Shown here piece by piece: positions 1 through 8,880 of a stretch of DNA of 64,000 bases. Numbering within the stretch: position 1 is the first letter of the stretch; each line of letters opens with the position of its first letter. Origin of the DNA: Elephas maximus indicus (Eukaryota > Chordata > Mammalia > Proboscidea > Elephantidae); assembly GCF_024166365.1 (NCBI RefSeq), contig NC_064819.1, positions 203,633,293 to 203,697,292 on the forward strand. Reading direction: 5' to 3'. The notes below the pieces were generated by a model. That model ran no database searches, was not told the DNA's origin, and worked only from the letters and a program-made list of their open reading frames with translations. Position numbers and translations under genes: made by a program.

Positions 1-130
1 CTCCACCGTTAATGTAGTCTAGGACAAAGTACAATTTGTCAGCAGTCTGGAAAGAGAAGTGAAGGCCCACCAGGAAAGGGTGTTTCACGTTCTTCAGTAG
101 GACATTTCGCTCTGACATAATATGCTTCTC
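1..130 (-). CDS. SGK1: SGK1 coding exon 6 (kinase N-lobe, partial at window edge)
   Basis: SGK1 is a cytoplasmic and nuclear AGC-family serine/threonine kinase acting downstream of PI3K, PDK1 and mTORC2; it controls ion channels and transporters through NEDD4-2. Read on the minus strand after a CTAG acceptor, this exon encodes [20 protein letters not shown] followed by the stretch ending LDYINGG, corresponding to residues 140-182. This is the C-helix to hinge part of the small lobe; the first glutamate of SERN is the expected ion-pair partner of the catalytic lysine. The frame is open and highly conserved. The exon has 43 codons plus one base inside the window, so it or its donor continues beyond position 1. 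The rest of the kinase domain, including the activation-loop threonine and the hydrophobic-motif serine, lies outside. Confidence 0.97.
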
Positions 131-247
131 CTAGAAAAAAGACAATTAAGATTTAGTGGCAAATTTCAAAGTGGCACCGAAAATTCAAGGGAAAGGCCAT
201 TTAATGAGTTTCTGCCTCCAACCCAACCCATCAAACACATCTCATAC

Positions 248-331
248 CTCCTTCTTTTTCAGGATGGCTTTCTTCTGTAAAACTTTGACTGCATAGAATA
301 CTTCTTCTGCCTTGTGTCTTGCCAGAAGGAC
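248..331 (-). CDS. SGK1: SGK1 coding exon 5 (catalytic lysine)
   Basis: This 84-base exon encodes exactly 28 codons in phase 0, residues 112-139 of the standard isoform: VLLARHKAEEVFYAVKVLQK followed by KAILKKKE. The lysine of YAVK is residue 127, the conserved ATP-phosphate-binding lysine (VAIK-type motif) of protein kinases. It follows a CAG acceptor at 332-334 and is followed by a GTATGAG donor at 241-247. The neighbouring exons continue the same protein without a gap. The basic cluster at its end lies in the B/C-helix region typical of AGC kinases. Confidence 0.97.
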
Positions 332-439
332 CTGAAAGGTCAGAATCAAAAAATTATTTTGCTATCCACATCCAGGAAGAAAGTAAAATGTAACATGCAT
401 GGAAGACTATAATAGCAAAGCCTTTGTGTTTAAAATTAC

Positions 440-544
440 CTTTCCGAAACTGCCTTTCCCAATTACTTTCAAGAAGTGAAAGTCAGATGGCTTCGCATGA
501 GGATTGGATGATGGGCCAAGGTTGATTTGCTGAGAGGGACTTGG
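440..544 (-). CDS. SGK1: SGK1 coding exon 4 (linker and glycine-rich loop)
   Basis: This exon is 105 bases, 35 codons in phase 0, residues 77-111. It starts [20 protein letters not shown] and runs through [15 protein letters not shown]. The serine at residue 78 in the proline-rich start corresponds to a phosphorylation site described for mammalian SGK1. GKGSFG is the glycine-rich ATP-binding loop, and DFHFLKVIG is the first strand of the kinase N-lobe. The acceptor is TTCCAG and the donor is GTAATT. An open frame runs on into both flanking introns, but the splice sites define the true edges. Confidence 0.97.
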
Positions 545-982
545 CTGGAAAAGAAAGCATTTTCTTTTAATATCCTTGCTTCCAATAAAGATGTATCTAT
601 GATGGCAATGGGTTGGGTATAATAGAGTATACATAACATAAAAGCTATTTAATCTGCAAATAACTGAGGCAAGTCACTATGTATCTATACGTGTATCCAC
701 TTACGTATAATATATTCAACGCTGTTTCCCATTTATAAAAACCAGTATTTCATATGAGTATGGGAATTGTACACAAATTGGTGTAACCAAATAAAATTTC
801 TATTTATGAAATATGCCTCTTAAAATACTTCTCTGACTCAATACTTAGGTCACTTGTTATGCCATGATCTAGTAAGGCATTCCTGCCTTTACACTAATTT
901 CTAGAAATACTATTTTAATTCATGATGTAGGAATATGGACTCAGTTACAATTTTCCTCCACAGAAGCATCACGAATACTTAC
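545..982. other. SGK1 intron, no element recognised
   Basis: AT-rich intron between coding exons 4 and 3. No repeat or RNA gene was recognised. Confidence 0.7.
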
Positions 983-1058
983 TGGAGGAGAAGGGTTGGC
1001 ATTCATAAACTCAGCCTCTTGAGGTTGGGAGATTTTCAAAATAGACTGGACTTCAGGG
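983..1058 (-). CDS. SGK1: SGK1 coding exon 3 (N-terminal extension)
   Basis: This 76-base exon begins with the last base of a histidine codon split with the preceding exon and then encodes 25 codons, PEVQSILKISQPQEAEFMNA and NPSPP (residues 52-76). It is flanked by a CTGCAG acceptor and a GTAAGT donor. The region links the N-terminal stability and targeting segment to the kinase domain. Compared with the human protein as remembered, the only visible changes are at QEAEF (human QEPEL), a poorly constrained linker. The exon is shared by all SGK1 isoforms. Confidence 0.96.
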
Positions 1059-1235
1059 CTGCAGAGAATAAAGAACAATTAAGTTCTCATAATTCGCCAC
1101 CAGGGGGCACAGTAACATCACTTCAATAACGAGTTCCTGGCTCAAATTTTCTTGGAGAATACAGGGTGTTTAAACGAAAAATATTCAACTAAATTAGCCA
1201 GTTTTTCTTTTTAAAACTTAAGTAAAGTAATCCAA

Positions 1236-1402
1236 ACAAAAAAACCAAACCCACTGCCGTCGAGTGGATTCCGACTCATAGCGACCCTAGAGGACAGAGT
1301 AGAACTGCCCCCCAGAGTTTCCAAGGAGCACCTGGTGGATTTGAACTGCCGACCTTTGGTTAGCAGCCGTAGCACTTAACCACTATGCCACCAGGGTTTC
1401 CA
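1236..1402 (-). mobile_element. AfroSINE in SGK1 intron
   Basis: A full-length tRNA-derived SINE in minus orientation. The tRNA-like head (minus-strand GGTGGCATAGTGGTTAAGTG, with a B-box-like segment) is at the right end, and the RTE-like tail motif (GACTCATAGCGACCCTA) is at the left. Confidence 0.93.
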
Positions 1403-1509
1403 AGTAAAATAGTAAACAAACAAAAAAAACCCCACTGTAAAATACAGAAACGAGGATTATTTTTCATGGACCGAGAACGTGAATTAGGTAACCATTAGAA
1501 ATTTCTCTT

Positions 1510-1669
1510 AAACCAAACCCGTTGCCATCGCATCGATTCCGACTCCTAGCGACCCTACAGGAAAAAGCAGAACTGCCCCATAGGGTTTACCACGGAGCGG
1601 CTGGTGGATTCGAACTGCGGACTTTTTGGTTAGCAGCCGAGCTCTTAACCACTGCGCCAGCAAGGCTCC
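1510..1669 (-). mobile_element. AfroSINE in SGK1 intron
   Basis: Second minus-orientation copy in the same intron, moderately diverged, with the same head and tail blocks. Confidence 0.92.
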
Positions 1670-1880
1670 TTTAAAGGTCCAGAACAAGCCAAATCAGTAA
1701 ATGGATTTCCTTTAACGTTTACAATAAATTAGAACTTAAGGAGAGGAAAAGAGTCTCCCTACTCCGGTTTGCTGGTCAACATGCTAACGTGAATGAGCCT
1801 TTACTGTTAGCAAATTCAAACTACACTATTTCTGATTTTCTCGACATTATTTTTTATTTTCTCAAATCCCCCAAACTTAC

Positions 1881-1956
1881 TGTTTGCATGCATAGGAGTT
1901 GTTGGCAATCTTCTGAATAAAGTCGTTCAGACCCATCCTCCTCTGTTTCATGAAAG
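1881..1956 (-). CDS. SGK1: SGK1 coding exon 2, common acceptor for all alternative first exons
   Basis: This 76-base exon completes an alanine codon begun in the preceding exon and encodes FMKQRRMGLNDFIQKIANNS and YACK plus two bases of a histidine codon (residues 26-51). The acceptor is TTCACAG and the donor GTAAGT. It is the hub of the locus: four candidate upstream exons (2089-2164, 3009-3126, about 4870-5050, 27960-28035) all end one base into a codon, with a G, so each splices in frame here and forms the same alanine. The segment resembles the phosphoinositide-binding-like N-terminal region reported for the SGK family. Confidence 0.97.
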
Positions 1957-2088
1957 CTGTGAATTAAAAAGAAGAAATAAATGTTCAGACGGTTTCATAT
2001 CCGACGCCACACACACTAATCTGATCCGGGACCTTCAAAGAATTCCACTTCGTATATCCTAGAAGCCAAGTCTTAGTCCTACACTCAC

Positions 2089-2164
2089 CGATGAGAATTG
2101 CTACCATTCCCCTCATTCTGGAGTAAGTGAGGGTGCCCCTAGCAGCCTCGGTTTTCACGGTCAT
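2089..2164 (-). CDS. SGK1: SGK1 coding exon 1, standard isoform (initiator and degron/ER-targeting segment)
   Basis: The ATG at 2164-2162 opens MTVKTEAARGTLTYSRMRGM and VAILI, 25 codons plus one base, followed by a GTGAGT donor. This is the N-terminus of the canonical 431-residue SGK1. The hydrophobic GMVAILI stretch (residues 19-25) belongs to the segment known to cause rapid proteasomal turnover and ER association, so isoforms with other first exons are expected to be more stable. The start is chosen because it matches the family start exactly and lies just downstream of a CpG-island promoter. No upstream in-frame extension is needed. Only a 132-base intron separates it from exon 2. Confidence 0.97.
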
Positions 2165-2225
2165 AGCCGCTGAGACGGGTATGGCGAGGGACTCGATGGA
2201 GGAGGGAGACCTGCTCAGCCAACAC
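2165..2225 (-). promoter_or_regulatory. SGK1: SGK1 standard-isoform 5' UTR and probable start-site region
   Basis: On the minus strand a CATAAG TATA-like element lies at about 2248-2253, so transcription would start near 2215-2225 and leave a 5' UTR of roughly 55-60 bases before the ATG at 2164. The exact start is inferred from spacing only. Confidence 0.45.
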
Positions 2226-3210
2226 TGCGCTGCGGCCGCGCGGCGGGCTTATGAACGCTGTGCCGCCGGGGGGCGGGGCCAGCGCGACAATGAGGAAGCG
2301 GCGCCGGCAGGCCCCGCCCCCGGCCCCGCCCCGCTGCGGCCCCGCCCCCCGCGGCAGTGCTGCCCTGCGCCGGGGCGACCCCAGGCCGGGACTCGGGGGC
2401 GCGGAGACGCCAGGAAGGGCCCGGCGCTGGGCTGTTGTCCGTCTCCGCCAGCTCCCAGGTGGGAGCGAGGGAAATTATCGGCGGATTGGCGGGGAGGGAT
2501 GGCGAGTCGGGGGTAATTTTCCACCTTTCTCTTTCAGTCGGCGCTGCAAGGAAATGAGTAGCGGCGCCGAGGCGCTTTCCGCCCGATGCGCGCGCTGGGG
2601 ATGGCTTTGTCCCGGTTCAGTTCTTCTAGCCCTCAGTTCACATTCGCTCTCAGTTTACTTCTGCAGCAGGAGCGCCCCAATCCGGCGCGGACCCGCTCCC
2701 CGGAGTCACAACGAAATCTCCCCTTCAGCCGCGCGCCTCTGCCCGGGGTTATCGCGGGGGCGCAGGCGGCAGCGCCCGGGGAGGGCGGCCCGCGCGCCTT
2801 ATCGGGGTCACGAAGGGGCCAGGGCGCCCGGCGGTCCTCCCTGCGCACGCCCCCCGTCTCCCGTCCTCACACCTCTCCACCCCGCCCCAAACAAAAACGA
2901 CAGAAAGAAAAGTTAGCCCCTCTGGCCCGACCCGCGCGCCCCAGCCGAGTTGAGCACCTCGTGGGGAGGGAGCGCGGGCGTCCCAGGCGAGCCGGCCGCG
3001 GCGCTTACCCAGTCCGCTCAGCAAGAACGATTCACTCCTTTTCTGGGCCTCGGCTCTCTTTTTGTGGCGGGGCCGGAGCAGGGACTCAAGCCGGGCCCGG
3101 GCCATCGCGCCCTGCATCTCCCCCATGGGCACCGGCTTCTGGACGCGCGGCGGGCGACAGGGAGAGCGGCGAGCACTGACGTTTCCTTGAAGGAGCCGCC
3201 GTGACTCAGG
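2170..3210. promoter_or_regulatory. SGK1 CpG-island promoter
   Basis: This kilobase is strongly GC- and CpG-rich, in contrast to the AT-rich flanks. Clustered GC boxes (GGGGCGGGGCC at 2270-2280 and several CCCCGCCCC units at 2308-2350) fit Sp1/Sp3 binding upstream of the standard first exon. It also contains the first exon of the MGEMQGA isoform. TGACTCA (AP-1-like) at 3202-3208 and TGACG at 3177-3181 lie just upstream of that exon. Many long overlapping open frames here are a by-product of high GC and are not genes. Confidence 0.85.
3009..3126 (-). CDS. SGK1: SGK1 alternative first exon (MGEMQGA isoform)
   Basis: The minus-strand ATG at 3126 opens MGEMQGAMARARLESLLRPR, continues HKKRAEAQKRSESFLLSGL, and ends one base into a codon before a GTAAGC donor. 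At 39 codons plus one base it splices in phase to the shared exon at 1881-1956. It matches the N-terminus of a known human SGK1 isoform (number 4 in the usual listing) with a single visible change. The product would be an SGK1 with a basic, arginine/lysine-rich N-terminus instead of the hydrophobic degron-like one, so its stability and location should differ. The exon lies inside the CpG island and about 360 bases downstream of the glucocorticoid response element. Confidence 0.93.
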
Positions 3211-3338
3211 CGCAGGGAGATTTCCTGCCCCAAGTCCCAAAACAAACAAACGGCCCTTGTGCACGGCCGAGTCGCTTCCGAAAACGCCTTTTTGAGCTTT
3301 TGGCCAAAAGCAAGGCTGAAAAATCCCAGAACTTGGAA

Positions 3339-3412
3339 GAGGAGGAAGGAAGGAAAGAAAGAGGGAAGGGGGAGGGAGAGGTCAGGAATGTGGAGGGGAG
3401 GGTGCGGAAAGA
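3339..3412. repeat. Polypurine tract upstream of SGK1
   Basis: An almost uninterrupted plus-strand run of purines (GGAAGGAAAGAAAGAGGGAA type) sits between the glucocorticoid response element and the alternative first exon. It is of simple-repeat character. Confidence 0.8.
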
Positions 3413-3485
3413 AAAGTCGCGTCTGCACTAAAGAGAAAAAAAGTACAATCTGCATTTCACTTTTTTTTTCCTTAAGTAATCTGTG

Positions 3486-3500
3486 AGAACATTCTGTCCG
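3486..3500. promoter_or_regulatory. Glucocorticoid response element of SGK1
   Basis: AGAACATTCTGTCCG reads on the minus strand as CGGACAGAATGTTCT, an imperfect palindrome of two hexamers with a 3-base spacer. This is the receptor-binding architecture and, as remembered, the very sequence of the functional GRE of the rodent and human SGK1 promoters. It lies about 1.3 kb upstream of the standard ATG, the expected distance, and explains hormone induction of the gene. Confidence 0.88.
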
Positions 3501-3551
3501 TTCCGCATGTAATTTTTTTCCTTGCATTTTTAATCCCCGCCATGCCAAGAA

Positions 3552-3557
3552 CACGTG
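3552..3557. promoter_or_regulatory. E-box (CACGTG)
   Basis: A perfect CACGTG palindrome lies 52 bases beyond the GRE. USF, MYC or HIF-type factors bind such sites. The motif is short, so function is only suggested by position. Confidence 0.3.
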
Positions 3558-3929
3558 AGGAAGTGGCAAGTTAGGGAGTGATGGCTTCACTCGGGGGACC
3601 TGGCGTGACCCCGGGAAGGTGAGGACCTTTTAGGGCTCCGCACCCGGACCATAGCGGCAGCCCGGCTAAATTTCCCTCTCTGGGCCTCCACCTCTTAGGC
3701 TCGCCCACCCGAACTCCGCAAGGTCACATTATATTGTCCTAAAATTCCTTAGTCTCTCCTTATCTCCTCAGTCCCTCCTTCGGATTATTTCAGGGCTGGC
3801 CCAGGAGTCTTCTTACAATTTTACCATTCACTCATTCACCTGCTCTTTTTCTCAAATCCTATATAAACTGGGACTAGTTGACTTATAAAAGATTAGACGG
3901 TAACTCCACTCCCGAAAACAAAGGAGGGA

Positions 3930-4170
3930 GAGAAGCTGGCGGCAGTCACGGGGCTCCACAGAGCAGCGACGGAGGTGCCTTCCAGTAACCCCGCTGCTGG
4001 GAGCTGCTGTTTGACCGCCGGCCCGGGAACTCGCGCCAACGCGGGCGGGGTAGCTGCAAAGCCCCGCGCCCGGGCCAGGAGCGAGGGAGACAGTTACAAG
4101 TTACTAATATTTGTTCGGCCCCGGCACCTGGCGCTTGCTGGTGCTGTCTGCGGTGGCTGCCCTGCCGTGA
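3930..4170. promoter_or_regulatory. Second GC-rich block upstream of SGK1
   Basis: A short CpG-rich segment (GCCGGCCCGGG and GCGCCCGGGCC motifs) stands out from its AT-richer surroundings, between the GRE and the upstream TATA-driven exon. It may be an enhancer or satellite of the main CpG island. No exon was recognised in it. Confidence 0.4.
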
Positions 4171-4869
4171 CCCCTGGCTGCCGAGGGCCCTGCCGTTTTA
4201 GAATTGCCTAGAGGGTCTGACACACTGCGAAATACCAACGGGCAAACCAGGAATAGCATGTGAAGCAGTTTTTCTTTGGTCTTGGGCAGAGGTTTGTTTT
4301 GCAGGACCCACCGTCTCGTTTGCCCTAATATGATCTCCAGCCTCAGCTGCTGCTTGGTTTGCTCAGTTATAATAGTAGCCAACTGGGAAAGGGGAACACA
4401 GGTCTGATCCCCTGGAGACTGGCTGGGAAATTTTGTTCAGGACTCACTCTTAAAAAAGCACTTATTGCTTGAAACTGATGTGCCAACCCAAAGCAAGGTT
4501 TAGGAAACTCCAATTTACTGTCACCAGCCCATTTCTGCTTCCTCTTGCGTGGATTTTTCATGTAACGAGACTGTTACTTCCAATGCCCCCCGTATCCCAA
4601 GTTCCACCATTCAACTAGCCCAGCCCGGCGCCCCCACTCTGTTCCTTCCCTCTTAAGAGAGCAAATTTTGCTCAGATTACCCCAGAACACAAACCTGCAC
4701 ACAATGTTTTGTTTGTTTAAAAATAGCTAACTAAGGAAACTTCCAACAGAGACCCTCCCCTACACCCCAGCTCCTGTGCAGTCTTCCTTCCCCAAGTCAA
4801 GTGACAAGTGCTCTGAAGCATCTCTGCTTTACCACCCCACCCAGATTACAGTAACAAAAGCAGACAGAC

Positions 4870-5050
4870 CTCTCCAAGGGGACTTTATAGCCTCCTCTTT
4901 CATTCTTCAGGTCACCCAGGATATGAGAGCTGGGGGCTACTTTTCTGGAGGTTTGAGGTAGAGTTCGGTTATGGCAGAGGTAGCGTCTCTGCTCTGTCTT
5001 TGATGAGGCTGGGAGTTCTAGAACAAGGGAGGCCGAGCTGGAGGCGGCTA
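4870..5050 (-). pseudogene. SGK1: SGK1 alternative first exon (MKEEAIK type), reading frame decayed
   Basis: The minus strand ends in MKEEAIKSPWR plus one base before a GT donor (GTCTGT, a weak match to consensus), in the right phase for the shared exon. It aligns with the end of the human first exon remembered as RRMKEEAIKPPLK. Upstream, HNRTLPQTSR in another frame aligns with human HNWALPPASR. A frameshift separates the two blocks, a TGA at 4909-4907 replaces an arginine codon just before RM, a TAG lies at 4939-4937, and no ATG stands where the human N-terminus begins. The long N-terminus therefore cannot be made. Translation from the ATG at 4903 would still give an 11-residue leader joined to the common SGK1. 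The exon start is set only by TATA spacing. Confidence 0.72.
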
Positions 5051-5071
5051 GCCCTGCTGTTATGAACCCCA

Positions 5072-5083
5072 CTTTATATAAAT
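5072..5083 (-). promoter_or_regulatory. TATA box for the upstream SGK1 first exon
   Basis: The minus strand reads TTTATATAAAG here, a near-consensus TATA box. Transcription would start about 25-30 bases downstream, near 5045, which places the decayed alternative first exon immediately after the start. Confidence 0.6.
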
Positions 5084-5099
5084 GCGATTACATGCAAGA

Positions 5100-6210
5100 A
5101 AGGATCAAGCTGCAAAGTTCAACACTGGGCCATTTATTCCCTCCATTGCAACATCACCCAGAAAATTACAGTCATCAGCGTCCTGGGTTTATTACACCCC
5201 CAGCAAGACACACAAGAAATTGTAACACAAATCAGTCTAGAAAAAATTCAAAACACATGCACAGGCTTCATTTTCTCAAAGGAGCTCCGCCGCATGCATT
5301 CCGGGAAGAATGGAGAATTGAAGTGAGAGGGCTCTAAGGGGAATAGAGAGGAGGCACAACCGTATGATTTGTGGTCAGAACCGAAAAGGAACGTCTGATG
5401 TGTTCCTCCTCCCCCTACCCTAATGCTCAGAATTTGGAAACGGATGGTCTGCTAAACTTATCATTTAACAGAGAGAATCAAGTTGTTGAGACTGGGTTTT
5501 CGTCCAACCGGATACCTGATGGGTGGAGCAGGCGCCCCCTATTCTGTCCCAGCAACCTACTAAGACTTCCGAACAGGAAGGTGACACACGGCGGCGGGCT
5601 GTAGCTGGGGGGGCTAGCGGTGGGAGAGCGGTGAGTGACGCGCGCCTGTTAACACTGCCCAGACTTCAGTTGCCCTGCGGCTGCTATTCAAACGCTCGAT
5701 CCGTGCTTCCTTCCCGTCGCCAGCCTCTTTCTTTGGTCTAGATAGTCCTCCTACAGGGAGGAATCTGGCCCCTTCCCTTTTACTCCCCAGTGGCGGAGTG
5801 GCCAGAGTTGCATCACCAAACTCTGCTTGTAAATGCATGCTAGGGGGCGATCGCGTTCTCTGGAAGAACGATTCCTGAATGCATGCTTCCCCCCTTCTCT
5901 CTTGAGATTTAATCAGTTCCAGATAATTTCTCTACTACACTTTGTGTCACACACACACACAGACAAAAACAGTCATAGAAAATATCGATGGCTTGATACG
6001 AGAGAGGCTAATTTCCTCCCCATCTCCCCAAGCCAATCTTCTCATGTTTAGTCTTGGTACTGGTAAGACTGCTACCCAAACTCTCAAATGGAAATGGTTC
6101 ACCAGGATATAAAGTTTGCGTGAAACAAAGTATTTCCCAGTGTACCTGTATTTTAATACTACTTAAGAAAATCATTATGGCACGTCTTTTCTAGCTTATG
6201 TCTCCTTAAT
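5100..6210. other. Upstream SGK1 region without recognised gene
   Basis: Unique-looking sequence with a short CG-containing patch around 5570-5650 and a short CA run near 5949-5962. No exon, repeat or RNA gene was recognised. Confidence 0.5.
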
Positions 6211-6360
6211 AAAACCAAAGACACCAAACCTATTGCCGTCCAGTGGATTCCGACTCACAGAGACCCTGTAGAACTGCTCCACAGGGTTTCCAAGGAGCAC
6301 CTGGTGGATTTCAACTGCTGACCTGTAGGTTAGCAGCCAGCTCGTAACCACTGCAACTAC
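6211..6360 (-). mobile_element. AfroSINE
   Basis: Minus-orientation copy with tail motif GATTCCGACTCACAGAGACC. It has an internal deletion and a damaged tRNA head at the right end. Confidence 0.88.
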
Positions 6361-6502
6361 AAATACTGAGTTGTAAGTTTTAATAAGCAGTGACTTCCAA
6401 TTTAACTCAAAGTCTCACAAAACAAATTACTGCTATTTCTCAACATACTAGAGGAGGTATTTTGAAAATATTCCTATAAGCACTTAACTATACCCACTCT
6501 AA

Positions 6503-6766
6503 GGTCCCTGGGTGGTGCAGACGGTTTTCACTCAACTACTAACCTAAAAGTTGGTAGTTCGCACCCACCCAGTGGAGCCTTGGAAGAAAGACTTGGCGAT
6601 CTGCTTTTGTAAAGATTATCGAAACAAAACAAAACAAAAAAACGCATTGCCATTGAGTTGATTCCAACTCATACATCCTTGAAAACTCTATGGAGCAGTT
6701 CTGCTTTGTAACATATGGGGCTGCCATAAATTGGAATCAACTTGACAGCAATGGGTTTGGTTTTTT
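6503..6766 (+). mobile_element. AfroSINE with internal inverted tail segment
   Basis: The plus-orientation head (CCCTGGGTGGTGCAGACGG) and tail (GGAATCAACTTGACAGCAAT) flank a short minus-orientation tail segment at about 6635-6680. This suggests an inserted or inverted second copy. Confidence 0.85.
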
Positions 6767-6789
6767 GGGGGGATTATATCTAAGATAAG

Positions 6790-6977
6790 CACTGGTGGCA
6801 CTGTGGTTAAGTGCTCGTCTGCTAGCCAAAAGGTTGGTGGTTCAAACCCACCAGCCTCACCGCAGGAGAAAGCTATGGCAGTCTCCTTCTGTAAACATTT
6901 GCAGCCTTAGAAACCCTAGGGGGAGTTCTACTCTGTCCTATAGGGTCACTATGAGAACAGGAATTTTTTTTTTTAAT
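6790..6977 (+). mobile_element. AfroSINE
   Basis: Plus-orientation copy: head ACTGGTGGCACTGTGGTTAA, a B-box-like GGTTCAAACCC, and tail CTATAGGGTCACTATGAG followed by a T-rich end. Confidence 0.92.
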
Positions 6978-7159
6978 CTACTCTAGGATGTCCCAGAAGT
7001 GTTAGTCTTGATTTCCCTATATGTCTTCCTCTTTTAATAGGGATGCTTGAATAATAGCCAACATAAGGCTAATTTCCAGAATACGAAGATAACTCATATC
7101 CCCACTTTCCCACTTGGTCATTCTGACACTAGCCACCCATGTGGCACTTTCTCTCTTTG

Positions 7160-7620
7160 ATCTAAGCAGCCAGAGTTGGGTCTCCACAAGTTAGGACTCT
7201 GTCCTTCCAGCTCTTGCCCAATCAACAAATGCCAACCTCTCTGCTGTCTCTCACTGCCCCTGTGGGTTTGATAATTCACTAGAATGACTCACGGAACTCA
7301 CAGACACTATTACCTATACTTACAGTTACCCATTTATTATAACCAGAATGGATACAAGTATAGAGACACAACAGGCAAAGTCTGGGAGAGGTCCTGGCAT
7401 GAGGCTTCCGTTGTCCCCAGGGGTGTGCTGCACCATCTCCCCTCCACAGATGTTCTCACCAATCCTGGAAGCCCCAAAGAGAAAGCTCCAAGATCCAGGG
7501 TCCCTTAGTCATTGGAGCCTCAATAAATATGCATGACTGGGGCCTTAATGCATAGTTATGATTGATCCAATCAATGAACATGGATGACTGCATCATGCCC
7601 CCTCCATTTCCAAGGTCTGT
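7160..7620 (-). mobile_element. Possible LTR relic
   Basis: The segment around GAATGACTCACGGAACTCAC and the following TTATTATAA-containing stretch resembles the antisense strand of a mammalian retroviral LTR, where the region would hold its polyadenylation signal. No coding remnant adjoins it. The family is unassigned. Confidence 0.4.
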
Positions 7621-7650
7621 TGCTAGGGTGGGTCCCGTGTTCCTCTGCCA

Positions 7651-7819
7651 TTGCCATCATCATAGCAACCCTACAGGGCAGAATAGAACTGTCCCATGAG
7701 GTTTCCAAGGCCGTAATCTTTACAGAAGCAAACTGCCACATATTTCTCCCAGGGAGCAGCTGATAGGTTCCAACTGCCGACCTTTCAGTTAGCCCCTGAG
7801 AGCTTAGCTAAATCACTAC
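7651..7819 (-). mobile_element. AfroSINE (variant with extra central segment)
   Basis: Minus-orientation copy with the subfamily block CCGTAATCTTTACAGAAGCA in the centre and a decayed tRNA head. Confidence 0.85.
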
Positions 7820-7917
7820 TTCTTCCTTCATTCCTTCCTTTGTTCTTTCCTTCCTTACTCCCTTCTTTCCTTCCCTTCCTCCCTCCCTCCTTCCTTCTTT
7901 CCTTTTTTCCTTCCCAG
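7820..7917. repeat. Pyrimidine-rich (CCTT)n tract
   Basis: About 100 bases of almost pure pyrimidine built on CCTT/TTCC units. It directly abuts the head of the preceding SINE. Confidence 0.9.
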
Positions 7918-8878
7918 GATTATTAAACAAATACAAATGCTAAGGTCAAGGGTCACAAATACGAGTAATCCAGTTATCTGACTTCACAGAAACTTTCATT
8001 CTAACTTGCAAGGTATTCACATAAATTTTGATACATATGATAAGTGTTAAAACAGAGATATGAGCAATCTTCCGTAAAAGGGCAGAGAGGAATTCTCTAC
8101 GGGGGGAGGAGAAGCAGGTGTGGAGTTGTTCAGGAAAGTCTCCACCATGAAATGCTATCCTGGAAAGACTAGCTAGATGGACAAGAGCTAAGTCATTCTA
8201 GGCAGAAGAAACAGCGTGAGGACCAACCTCTAAGATGTTCTGTAGCATCTTTGGAAAACTGTTGGGATAATGGTTCTTACTTAGACCTTACACAAAGGCA
8301 AAATGTATATAGTCCTACTCCTGCCGATGTAGGAAAACAACATTTTCAAGTGAAATAAGGAAAAGTTCTAGCTGGTATACATCTGCCTTTCCATTCCTCA
8401 TACTGTGACCCCAAAAATGGTGACCTGATAATATCTTTGGAATATATTTGTTTGAAAGAGTGCCAATTATTAGCCTGCAGAGGCACTCGCATGTTTGGTG
8501 TCGCTCTAGGCATGGTTGGAGGTCATTCATCTATTCATGAACAGATTCTTATAGAACTATACATCAGACTCTGTGCTCTATGCGGGAGATACATTGGTAA
8601 ACATGAGCTCACCCAGGAAGGGGCAAGTGAGAATTTAGCCTACAGGTAGATGGAGTTCAACTGAACTCAACTGTGAAGAGATTTAAAAAACCACAAAGGA
8701 AAATCTACCAAGGCTTTTAAGAAGTGACACATTTTAAGGTATTTTGGAAAGTTAGTTCATACTAAAATGTGATTGATAACTATTACTTCTTCGAGGGGCC
8801 AAGGAGTATTTTCTTTTTTATTATTATTATCTCTAGCTCATTGAAATGAACAAACTTACATATAGAAACATATAAGGA
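7918..8878. other. Intron stretch without recognised feature
   Basis: Ordinary AT-leaning sequence. Short open frames at 8437-8649 show no family resemblance. Confidence 0.5.
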
Positions 8879-8880
8879 GG

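Noticed and set aside
2127..3264. Several overlapping long open frames on both strands (up to 221 codons)
   Set aside because: They lie in the CpG island, where stop codons are rare, and overlap one another. Only the MGEMQGA exon at 3009-3126 has family resemblance and a splice donor.
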